Assembly: GCA_001600055.1 (NCBI GenBank)
Contig: BCIV01000009.1
Coordinates: 434,001-498,000, forward strand
Origin: Filobasidium wieringae
Lineage: Eukaryota > Basidiomycota > Tremellomycetes > Filobasidiales > Filobasidiaceae
Length of the DNA: 64,000 nucleotides
Reading direction: 5' to 3'
Positions 1 through 11,624 of this stretch are shown here, piece after piece. Under the pieces are notes generated by a model. The model did no database searches. It was not told where the DNA came from and saw nothing but the letters and a program-made list of their open reading frames with translations. Both the position numbers and the translations under genes were made by a program. Each line of letters starts with the position of its first letter. Positions within the stretch are counted from its first letter, which is position 1.

Positions 1-1998
1 TGTCCAGTCTTTATCCGACGTGGGAGTGGCGCATCGAGACCGTTACTCAAGGGTGCGAACTGCTCAGAACGATGACAGTGGATCTATCGGCTGACTATGT
101 CGCAGACCGACCCTCGGTCACTACCTGCTGGAATCTCCTGAAAACTTGGCGGGACAAGTTCCGCCTGCCAGGGACGGAATTTGATGACCCGTATAGCTCT
201 TTGATCAACCAAGCAAAGGCTTTAGCAGGGAGGATCAAACTCATTCGTCCCTTACCAGATCCAAGCAAAGTCAAAGGCGAAACCAAAGGACCCAAGAAGA
301 AGGGAAATCTCCCAGAGGTGATCCGTAACTGTATCAAAGTCGGTTTTAGCACCATAAACTCTGCTGCCTCATCTATGGTGGTTCCGCTCTTTAAAAGGCA
401 CCCTTTAGTGATTCTCGACGAAGGTATGGCGGTTTCACGTCATTTGCTAGCACACGACAGAAGCGCTGATACAATCCTTTGATCACAGCTAGTCAATGTA
501 TCGAGCCGGAGATTATGATTCTCCTTCACCCTGAAATCACTGGTCTTGTTGCGATCGGAGATCCACAGCAGCTACCTTCTGTAGTCATGAACAAAACGCT
601 CGAGCGAAAGGGACTCGGTCGCTCGCTCTTCCAAAGGCTGATAGAAGGGAAAAGCCCCTATCATATGCTCAGCACACAATATCGCATGTGTCCTAGCATC
701 TCACAATGGCCGTCCGGGCACTTTTATGGTGGTAAGATCACAAATGGGCCAAATGTTATGCTGCCTGCTCGAGCGCCGACTTGGCAAACGAAAGGCAACA
801 TTTTACTCTGCCCGTACACCTATATCAACGTAACAGGATTGGAGCATCGGAACGATATGACTCAAAGCTTCAGTAATCCAGTTGAATGTGACGTGGCTTA
901 CGAGTTGGTGAAAGAGTTGATGCGTCAAGCTGCACGAATTTCGTTTTCGGGACTCATCGAAGTCGGATGCGTCACTGGCTATACTGAGCAAGTCAAAGCG
1001 CTGAAAGACAAGCTGTGTACCCTCGAAGGTGCTATTGCGGTTGAGACTGGGTCTCGTATCGAACGTGTTCTCGTGAGGATCGCGCCTCTGTGTCAGTTAG
1101 GTCTCGACATCGCATCGGTCGACGCGTTTCAGGGTCAAGAGAGGGATATGATCATTTTTTGCACCACTCGCGCCAATGTGGGAGGTGGAATCGGATTCTT
1201 GAGTATGTGCATAAATTATGGATAAGCCATATTGGTTACTGAATGCATAATTTGTCCTACGCAGACGATGGCCGCCGATTGAACGTCGCGCTCACACGCG
1301 CGCGGTTTGCGTTGAAAATCCTGGGAAACGCTGCTACGCTCGCCTCATCACCCATGTGGTCCGATCTGGCTAAGGACGCAAAGGATAGAGATTGCTACCT
1401 AGAGGGTGCTGCATTGTTCCCAGATTTGGCTTTGCCCCCCGCATCACGCAGCGATCCGTACAAAAATAAGGGTTCGATGAAGCAGGATGCGCGCTTCAGG
1501 GAACTCGTCGATTATGACGTTGAACATTCCTCAAAGTGGAGGGTCGTTCTGACTAAGAGCGCCTTGAGCGATGTAGAGGGTCTCGTAATCGACAAGCAGC
1601 TCGCTTTACGTAATTCTCTTGCGGCATTTGCTGGTGGTTACAACGGGGCACAGCAACAAAAGACAGACGGTATTAAAGGATGTCCGACCTTCATCAAGCG
1701 CTTCAAATTTGGAGACCGTTTCATCATATGGACCGTCTTAGTTGTTCCTAAGAAGCCCAAGCTCGGCGTGGATATTACAGACGCTAATCAAGCAACGCTA
1801 TATCACTATCAACAAGTGATCTGCGTATGGAGCATCTCCACTGAGAAAAGCGCCAAATATATGGTTAGGGCCATTCGAACCGCATGCGAGGAACTTCAGC
1901 CGGAATACTTGACATTCTGTGAACAGGTCGAGATAAGGAAGAAGAAGGCTCTGCCCGTTTTCTTTAGTACGTCTAGACCACTGACACCCGCTTTGTAG
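1..1998 (+). CDS. UPF1-like SF1 helicase, C-terminal part (5' end outside window)
   Basis: This is the C-terminal part of a superfamily-1B (UPF1/ZNFX1-like) RNA/DNA helicase; the Walker A half lies upstream of base 1. Exons read 1-423, 489-1202 and 1265-1998, entering at base 3 in frame. Visible motifs in order are ILDE|A (motif II, split by the first intron), GDPQQLPS (III), QYRMCP (IV), DAFQGQERD (V) and RLNVALTRAR (VI, just after the second intron). It is a paralogue of the next gene: the same intron positions split LDE|A and precede the RLNVA motif, and the linker (WEWR versus WNWR) and post-helicase region also align. It stops after about 250 codons past motif VI, where the neighbour continues into a second helicase. 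A 32-nt GTACGT..CTGAC..TAG stretch at 1967-1998 could be an intron that would move the stop to about 2060. Substrate and pathway are not evident. Confidence 0.85.
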
Positions 1999-2951
1999 CA
2001 GCAAGACGAGACGATCAAGGGCAGAATTTAGACTATATAGGTGTGACCATACGCTCGACCTGAGAGATCCTGAGATACGCGAACGTTGTTTCCGTTTGAT
2101 TTCGGACGAAATAAGATATCCATTTATGCATCTTCATTTCTGTAGAACGAAGATGCCCGATATGGCTCATTGCCCCAGTTACCGTAGTTACCTTGAAGCA
2201 GTATCGGAGGATTTACATCCATATATGTCTTTGTATTTGGCAATCAGGTGCTTCCGAATTCAAACGAACCTGTAGACTGTAGACAAGCAAATGTCGTTCG
2301 GTGAGAGGCTGACATCTTTTTGTGCACGGTATGAAGATGTAGATGTTAGATAGCAGTCGGACTAAGCCGTATGCAGTCCCTATTCATACCACCACTCACC
2401 TACTCTAATAGTAGCGAACACTAGTCTACACTGTTCTCGATATCGCTAGATGGATATATACACATACAGATTCCTAGGCGGCTCTATAGCAGATCATTTC
2501 ATCGATCATACCATTTACGCAGCCAGGTCCCGTGTCGCAGTATGAGACATCGACGACAGCAAATCTCACGCTATGACTGGGGTTCAAGAAGCAAAGAGAA
2601 AAGAAGCGTGAAAGAAGCGGCAAGAAGCGCCGAAAGAACAAGTCTGGGATGATGATCTTCTAGATCTGGGACAAGACATCAGATTCGCTGTTGTGAAACA
2701 CGTCGAAAGGAAGTTCTAAGCCGTAGATCCACAAAACAAGGGTCAAGCGATATTTAATGTCCCGACAAGAATCATGCCGATTTTTGGGGATGTAAATGTG
2801 TAAAGGAAGGGACAGGTGCTTAGCCCTGACATCCAGGCCATTTGATGTATGTATAAGTCACATAAGAGTCAGATTTCGCGTAAGAAGAGACGGCGTCGAA
2901 TTGACATATCGTGTTTCTCCTTGCAACCAACGGAACGAGCGTGACTTCAAT
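1999..2951. other. Region between the helicase genes, with coding-like remnants
   Basis: Bases 1999-2570 hold no gene I can support. From about 2574 to 2780 one plus-strand frame looks coding: a Lys/Arg/Glu-rich start, then a run with WDDDLLDLGQD and VPTRIMPIFGD. It carries in-frame stops (a TGA near 2613 and a TAA near 2717). A good intron (GTAAAT..CTGACATCCAG, about 2790-2832) follows and would join a short ATG exon starting near 2759 to the helicase frame downstream. So the true 5' end of the large helicase gene may lie here, or this may be an eroded 5' exon left by the duplication. Confidence 0.4.
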
Positions 2952-5900
2952 ATGACTGCATTCGAGCCCGTCGGCGGAAACGAAACCCACACGGGAGAAC
3001 TAATCACCACTATTCTTACCTGGACACCTGAGATCCTGAAAGATTGCGATTACTATGAAGGCCTGGTTCTTGACCTTCCTCATTTACCCGTTCTAGATAA
3101 CGATATGGAGCGATACAAGCAGGCATATCGTCCTGCTGTTCTCATAGAGCTGCATCAAGGTCTGTATGCCGCTTTGGACCGTCCCGACAAGTCCACCCGG
3201 CACATCAAGAGCACCTTGATCGAGGAAATTAGTACCCGCTCGAAGATTGAATGCCGGGCTTCAAGAAGTGTTATGCTTCGTTTGCGTATGCAGCAAGATC
3301 CTCTGGCTAGATCGCTGGACTTCGTATTTATTTCCCCCTCTTCAGAACCCTGGTTGGAGACAAGCGTAGTTTGTGCTACGGGAGTGGTAGCGTTTGTGCC
3401 GAAGCTTGAACGCGCAGATGGAAATATAGACGATCCGCCGGCCTGGTACGAAGTTCATGTGGAGGTGCCAGTCAACTATGCGGAATACATTGAGATGCTG
3501 GGAGATGCAGGGAAACTTCGTATGACAGTGATCGCATCGATCGCTTCAGGATTCCGTATCTTTGAGGCTCTATGCGGGGGAGATCATTCCGAACTGCTCA
3601 GTCATCATATCCTCAACCCTGGACCTTCACTCGACGCGGAAAGAGCGACTCTTAACCCTCTGCACGCTGACTTGATCGAGCATGTTGCTTCGTAAGTACA
3701 AGAGACGCTCTCGTCCCAAATAGCAAGCCTGACGTTCTTCCGATGGTTTTGTAGGGTGAACAAACCATTGAATCATGCACAAAAGCTGGCCATCCTAGCA
3801 GCTATGAGGCCTGTCTCTGAAGTGTGTCGTTACCCCATCCTCATTCACGGTCCACCCGGTACGGGTAAAACTCACACGCTTTCCAGCATGATCTTATCGA
3901 TTGCCCTGCTCAAGCCTAAGCAATTGATACACGTCGTGGCACCGAGCAACGCCGCGATGCGACAAGTAGCGGTTAGGCTTCTCCGCGACATAGAACGGAC
4001 GGGAATTCTTCATACTTCCCAATTAGCTCTACACGGACATGAGGATAACATCGATGTAGCGGATGGAATCGAGGGCATCTATCACAACATGCGGGTGAAA
4101 CGCTTGAAAGACATTCGTCGAAGACTATACAGTTTCAAGACAGATACACAGAACTTCTACTCGACGATTAGTAAAGAAGCGGGCTCGGAACTTCCGTTGG
4201 TGCTGACCTGGAATTGGAGAAAGGAGACGATTGAAGAAGGCTGCCGTATAATGTTCGCTCTTCGCAAGGATCTTGGCCCTACGTTTGTCAAAGGGTATCC
4301 TGAAGTAGATCGCGCGTTGTCGTTGATGCAGCAATGGCTGTCTCGAATCAAGCCTTCGTCGAAGTCACTAGTCGACCTGAATGAGAATCTGTTCGAGCTT
4401 GCAGCCACTTCGATTGCCAGCATCAGCTTGAATTCGTTCGATGATGAGGCACTTGCCAAGCATGCAGTCGTCTGCTTCAGCACAGTCAACGCTGCCGGCA
4501 ATGCCGGTATGAGACAGTCAGCTTCTCGCCGACCCTTAGTTGTATTGGATGAAGGTAAGCTGTTGGCTTCATCACTTTGTTAGATCATGTACTGAACCTC
4601 GACGAAACTCAGCGACGCAATGCACAGAGGCAGAAATGAATATCGTGTTGCGCCGCGGTATCGTAGGTCTCGTAGCGATCGGAGATCCGAAGCAGCTGCC
4701 TCCTGTTATCCTCAAACAAGAGCTTAGACCCAGACAGTATGCGATCTCCCTATTCGCTCGCCTCTTGTCTGCATGCACCCCGCACACCCTACTCAATGTG
4801 CAGTATCGCATGCATCCCGACATATCGAGTTGGCCCTCCCGGCAGTTTTATGACGGCAAGGTCGTGAATGGCCTCAATGTCGTCGCAGCGTCCAGAAAAC
4901 CGCAGTGGCAAGAAGAGGGACAACGGCTCTTATCGCCGTATTCGTACATATCCATACCGGGCGTGGAAGAAAGGAATGAAGAGACTCGTAGTTATAAGAA
5001 TTCGACCGAGGCCGACATAGTGGTTGCTTTCATCAAGCAACTCGTAATGACTTTGACTACTACCAATCATGTCGGAACTGTTGAAGTTGGGTGTATCAGC
5101 GGATACACAGAACAGGCGCAGCTGATCCAGCGGAAGCTTGGATCAATGCAACAGGCATCGTTCTGGGATACCAAATCCCGCATCGTTCGAGTTCAAATCC
5201 GAGTGTCAGAAGATTGCGCTATTGCGATCGATATAGCATCGGTCGACGCGTTCCAAGGGCAGGAACGCGATATCATCGTGTTTTGCACGACGCGGGCCAA
5301 TCCTCAGAAAAATATCGGATTTTTGAGTGAGTTATATTTGGTTTGATCTCGTCGAATCTAGTAAACAGTCACACTCATTTTATGCTCGAATAGGTACCGT
5401 TGAGAGATTGAACGTGGCGATAACTCGCGCTCGGTTTGCATTGAAAATATTGGCGAACGTTACAACTTTAGCATCTTCCCCGACTTGGGATGGGCTTGCC
5501 AAGGATGCACAGGCTCGGGGATGCTTCTTGAAGGCTTCAGAATGCCTAGCGCAACTGGACCTTCCTACAAAGAAATTGGAAAGTGCAAAATTCGCGGAGA
5601 AGGTATCACACCTCCGGGTTCCGATACTTGAAGTGCGGGTCAGACCGAGCGATGGTTTGCATACTGCATCTGACTTAGAACTAGAGCTAGAGTCTGTCTG
5701 GCGTATCGTATTCACCAAGACCTGCAAGCAGGAAATCCAGCAGCTTGACAAAGCTATGGCTAGCAATATCGTGCAATGCTTCGGTGTCTTTGCGAAAGGT
5801 TACCCAGCGAAGGCCTGCAGAGTCGGTCACGACATTCGGGAACGGACAAATTTTGTTAAAAGATTGCCTATCAGAGATCGTACGCTGCTCTGGAGCGTGC

Positions 5901-8900
5901 GAATGCTCTCAGTCCCTGACATAAGCCCGAATGCCCAGAGATCATACACCTACAGTCAGGCTATTTGGATCTGGGCCTTTCCTCCAAATTCCGATCTCGA
6001 GGCAATGATCAGGAGTATTCGCAACGCTTGCGAGGGCTTCACGGACGAATATATGGATTTGTGTAGTGCTCAGAATTGGATAGAGCGAAGAGTTCTGCCA
6101 TTGTCGATCACTCGAGAGGAAGCCCTTGTCGAAAGGCGCGTGCTACATGCGGAGGCGAACTTTTCAATCACGGCTGGCAGCAATGAGCAGGATTTAGCCA
6201 AAGCATATGAGGTCACGCCTCGTGTAGAAACGGCACTTGTCAAGGGGTTCTTGTCAACGGTAGAGCTGCCATTCGTCACGTCTGCTGAAGAGACAGCCTT
6301 AGTGCACAGCACAAAAAGCGCCTTTGTGATAGGACGGTCAGGTACTGTGAGTTTTTGTTGCATGAGCTGAACCCTCTACCAAGATGACTGATTGATCAAT
6401 ACGTCTTGTAGGGCAAGACAACTGTAATGCTGGCTAAAATCTACGTCAAAGCTATGAGCACGGAGAACACTCGTTGCGCTCAAATACTGTTAACAGTCAG
6501 CCCTAGGTTGTGTTCTGCTATTTCCGAGCATTATCATCGGCTTAGTAGCAGCTGGAGAAGCGGAGATGGCGCCCCTGGAGCTATGGCGCTGATGACTACT
6601 AGAGATATTGATGAAGCTCTTGTTGATGAAGAGGAGCTTCCCTCGCTTACAGACATCTCAAATGAACAATTCCCACTTTTCTGGACGTTTGCTACACTCT
6701 TGAAAGTCCTTGACAAGTCGCTTCCAGACCCATTCTGGGCGTTCAATACCGGATGTACTGGCCGTATATCGGTCGAGGTGGATGGCGATCGGTTCAGAAC
6801 ACATTACATGCACCGTATGCCTTCATCAGCTCAAAAAAGATTCCAAGGAGGGGCAGCCCTGTTTGGAGAGATCCAGACCGTCATTAAAGGCTCGTTACAA
6901 GCCCTACTGCAGGGCAAGTTCCTGTCTCAGAAGCAATACCTGGATATCTGGAACAGTCGCAATACGGTTTTCACTCTGGCAGAGATGGAAACTATCTATT
7001 CTTGTTTCCAAATCTATCAGAACTCCTTGACCGAGAAGAGAGAATGGGACCTCAACGATGCGGTGCAGAACATCTACCAAAGATGCACTATCTCGCCGGA
7101 AATCTGCCAACCCTTCATACTCGAGACACTGGCCATAGATGAGGTGCAGGATATGGTATGTAGAAGTCCGGTTGTCAATAACGAAAGCTGAGCTGAATAA
7201 CTTTCGTTCACCTAGAGTCTGGCGTCTCTGGCTCTACTTAAATTCCTCCTAAATGGTCCAGGCGCGCATGAGGCCATACACTACGCTGGGGATGCTGCTC
7301 AAGTCATCAATTCAGCTGCGAACTTCCGCTTTGCGGATTTGAAAGAGCTTTACTTTTCCGTTTATCTCCCTCATTTTGCCAAGACAGATGGAGAGATCGC
7401 CAGCATTCTTGAGAATGCATCTTCAGCCGGACATCTTGTTCCTGAACTCGAACCTCTTACCATGAACTACCGTTCGGTTCAACCTATTGTTGCTCTTGGA
7501 AATGCGGTCATTCAATACATCACAAGGTACTTCCCGAACAGTATCGATCGGTTGAAGCCAGATTACGGACTGGCACAAGGTTCCTTGCCTGTGTTCTTCC
7601 AAACAATGAGCGTGGAAGCCTTCTTATCAAGGGTGATTGGATCGGAGAGTCGTGTTGAGTTCGGAAATATCGAGCTTGGTGCTGATCAGGCAATCATCGT
7701 ACGTAACTCTGATGTGAAGAAAGCAGTGCAGGCGCTGCTCGGTCCGATTGCGATAGTTTTAGATATTAGGGAGTGCAAAGGTCTGGAATTTGAAGTGAGT
7801 ACTTGCCTAGCTAGAAGCCATCAATCTGAACCTCACCGGAAGTCCCATTGACCGTCACGACCTTCAGGATGTTATATTATTTAACTTCTTCAGCGACTCT
7901 CCTGTGTCCCGATGGAGAGCGTTGGACGAGAATGCTTTGGGAAAAGGGGTTTTCGACCCTTTGATCGATCACGGTCTCCTTTTTGAACTGAAGCAGCTGT
8001 ACGTGGCCGTTACCAGAGCCAGAAGTAATCTGTGGATCTATGATGAGAGTACGCACGGCGCAACAATGAACGAGCTGTTAGAAAAGCAAAGCCTCGTTAC
8101 AAGCTTGGGCGAGTCAGATTTCGGAGACGCAACGGGACTTGCAAAGCGCTCCACATCTGAAGAATGGCTCAATGCTGGACAGCGTTTCATGACAAGCGAG
8201 AACTACTCAGTAAGTTCCGGTAGCCCTATGGAACACGGGACGAGACTAACTGTTGGTCCGGGCACCCAGCAAGCTGTGTCATGCTTTGTCAAGGCAGGCG
8301 ACCGGCCCAATGCACAGAAGGCACGTGCTTATGTACTTGTTCAAGCCGCAATCGCTCTTGAAGGCGTAGGAAAAGCTTGTGACATTAAGGAAGCTGCAAA
8401 GCATCGATCTGAAGCAGCCTCGCTGTTTTCAGAAATCGGTTCTTGGAGAAATGCTGCTGGGCAGTATGAGCTTGCCGCCTCAGCATTGTCGCGGAACGGT
8501 CTCTTCAAGAAAGCGGCAAAGTGTTGGGCGCAGTGTGCACCTGCTCCATCCGCAGGCAGGGCCTTGTTGCAATGCTTGCAGAAAATTGGTCCCGCGGGGT
8601 ATATCGATGTGATCGATGCTCTAGAATTGTCCTGGATCGCAAAGGATGCGGAGTATCAAGTCTTTCGCGAGACATTCACGTTCCGAGTTGCGGATGACCT
8701 GAAGGACTTGGAGATAGCTCGCTTAGCGGCTTTGTTCCCTGAAATAGACGAGGGAGTTCAGTTTCTGCAAGACCAAGGTCGTTGTGCAGTTGTGGACATA
8801 CTTCTTCGAAACAAGGGTGAGTGGGAGCGATTAGCTGTATTTTATGAGGGCACGGGACAGCTACCTACAGCACTAGAGTATTGGGAACTCGGTTATCGGA

Positions 8901-11460
8901 ACGACAGAACCGCCGATATCAAGCAAACCTATTTGATGCTGGACAATTGGTTAGATCTGCACAGCATGATTCTGAACAATGCTTCCAATTCGGGGCACCC
9001 TACCAAGACGTCAGCTGTCAGTACGCGACTCCTTCTGAACCCCTACTACAAGCTACTGCGATCCTAACACACGTGCCAGAACATTCAATTCCCCCATTCT
9101 TGGGATGATATCAAGGTATCTCTCGACGATCCCCGTATCATCGATGCTGCATCCGATTGGAATGAAAACGTGGATCGTTTAAGCGATTTTGCATCCTATT
9201 TACAAACCGGTAGCTTTCCAAAAGGATATCATGTAGTCGATTTAGGAATATACCGTCTCACAAACGACGAGGATCTTTGCCTAGTGACTGATTCTCAAAT
9301 CGAGTTATGGAGAGAGCCAGAGTTGGCCAATCTGTCCAGAACAAGCCAGTCGTGGCAAGCCATCACCACAACAAAGCTAGCCAGGTTGATTGGTCGGTAT
9401 ACTGCCAGAATCCTTGCGCACATCGAGCAGATCGTTTCTAACTTGTTAATAAGCTATATACAAGCCATGGACAAGCTGACAGGCCCTACGAAAGAAACTA
9501 TATCAAAGCGTTTGCGATTTGAGGTTAGTAACCAGCTTTCAAATATTAGCTAGATACTAACGATTCTACTTACAGACAATTTACGGAAAGCAACTTCTTC
9601 GTATGAATTCCGAAACCGAGTACAGGCAATCGACGCATATATGATGCGTATGGACGAAGTGTTATTCCCCTTGCAATCCGATGAGCTCGATGTGGTCCGT
9701 ATAGCCTGGTCATCGCAGGCAGTCAATATGGGCCTCTTGAGACGCCTCTTAAAGCGTCGACAAGGATGTTCGATGGAGGTATCTCCCAATGTAGCTATGA
9801 TCGCTCTTAGATGGACTGGCCAGGGAGATAGAGTGCTGCGGTTGGAACCGAATCGTCCGGCTATCAAGCTGGTTTACGAAGCTATAGAATGGAGCACCTG
9901 TGACGAAAACCGCCCGTTGGCTAATTCAGTGGAGCGGCTGAACGATTTTTTCAGGAAGCATCTACCGAGTCTGGTTCCACAATCCCCATCATGTGATATA
10001 GACCAAACATCGGAATCAAGAACTGTGAACGAGAAATCACTCCTTTTTATACTGGACAAGTTACTTCTTGGTACCTTCGCGTTATCTACCAGATTTTCGG
10101 AGATCGTGCTACCTCAATCTCTAGTAACTTCAGAATTGATGGGAGCGCAAAGTCGCGCGATCTCTGCTCTACTGGAACGCAGACCAATAAAAGGCAAACG
10201 TACATCTGGCACTGTCGACTACTTAGACGGTTTCAACTACAGATGGTATTTTAGCAGGTTTGGTGATGAGCTTCGTAGCTGGCTATTAGGTCAGGTTGGA
10301 AGTCCTGGCAATCTTGCTCGGTTGACACATACCATCCCGTCATGGCGTCGACTTGCCTTCGTCGAGCATCTCATAGTCCTTGCCATCTGCGCTTGTTGCA
10401 ATCAGGCCTTTTCAGGAAACCAAAATAACACGAGCCGATACAATCTCTTCAGATTGACTTGTCTGCCTTTGTTGGCAAACGACCTGCAATATGCCAGCTT
10501 ACGGCCCATACTACAGACACTCGAAACACATCAGAACAGCGTGCCACTTTTCATCGCGAAGCTGAAGGATGTTGCACGATCGCTGAAGCAGCCTATCACA
10601 ACTGTTATCGACCCTAAGTGGTGGCGAAATGATACACCCGGTTATCACTCGCTTAAATCGATACCCAAGCTGTACATCCAGGTGCATACGAAAAAATTGC
10701 AGCTATCAGAAGATCTGCATTTTGAGTCTCTTGTCAGGGAGCTACCAGCTAGACAGCCCGTTGCTGAGGAGAACACGCCCTTTTTGCCAACGGTCAAAGA
10801 GCAGGAACCGACAGCTCTTCCAGCCGATCCGACGGAGATGGGTGAGACGAATGAACCCGAAATGGAGGTCGACGCCCCGGGAGTGCAAGAAATGTTTAAA
10901 TCGTCAGTTGAGAATCTTGCGGATGTTCAGGCTAGAGCTATGGTGAAATGGAATAGTCCTGTCCTCACACGATGCATCCGAAATTGGGTTCGGAGACCTA
11001 TCGCGTTCCGCGACTTCGCGAGGGCGCTTGACGAGATCGACAAGGATGCCTTCCGAAAGCTATATCGTCTAAGTTTGCGGCGCGAGTTGTTTGGTGCCTA
11101 CTCTGCACACGCTATCTCTGCCTTGTCTCTTCTGGCTTCTTCTTGCTTTGAAGATGGGAGGCAGGTACTTTTATCGGCAAAAAAGGACAAGGGAGCGGCC
11201 ATCGTAAAGAAAGTCGTTACAGGAGCAGGGAAAGGCAACAGGACAACATGGCTGAGAGATTTTAGAAAGGCGCATGCCGGAGTGTCAGCAGAAGTGAAGT
11301 GTTACGCAAATATATCCGACAAGAAGAGACGGTATCTGCCCCTATGATCATAAGACAATCGAATGATCTACAGGAAAGCCTTGATGCTTTTGAGAAGAAC
11401 TACGGTCCAATGGTTCAAAGCATTATGAAGAAGCTAGTGGATAACAAGGCATCAGAATGA
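2952..11460 (+). CDS. Double-helicase protein: UPF1-like plus UvrD-like (TRANK1-like)
   Basis: Eleven exons join into about 2,631 aa: 2952-3691, 3755-4554, 4613-5326, 5394-6346, 6412-7155, 7216-7794, 7868-8209, 8270-9016, 9080-9527, 9576-11298, 11355-11460. The N-terminal helicase shows GPPGTGKT (about residue 279), LDE|A, GDPKQLPP, QYRMHP, DAFQGQERD and RLNVAITRAR. A second, UvrD/TRANK1-type helicase follows: GRSGT|GKT (about 1065, split by an intron), DEVQD, GDAAQ, NYRS, KGLEFE|DV and YVAVTRAR. About 1,000 residues of helix-rich, TPR-like sequence follow. TRANK1 (tetratricopeptide and ankyrin repeat protein 1) is the nearest family I can name for the second half. Both ATPase sites look intact. 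The start is uncertain: 2952 is the first ATG followed by clearly coding sequence, but the frame is open upstream and extra 5' exons are possible. The biological role is unknown. Confidence 0.85.
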
Positions 11461-11624
11461 GAAGCCGTTTGCAACCTGCCCATTACAGCTACGTAACGGC
11501 CTCAAGATCGCTTGCATTGCGGAGACAAGCGAGGCGCTCTGTCGCAAGCCTTGTTCAGATCTACGTTTCGTTATGTTTATTATGCAAAGAGTATACGTGT
11601 TATTCCTGTGTGATTGCGAAGTCA

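Noticed and set aside
1..11460. Helicase pair as part of a transposon (Helitron-like) or subtelomeric RecQ-type helicase
   Set aside because: The motifs are UPF1 and UvrD type, not Pif1/Rep or RecQ. There is no replication-initiator domain, terminal structure or telomeric repeat in view.
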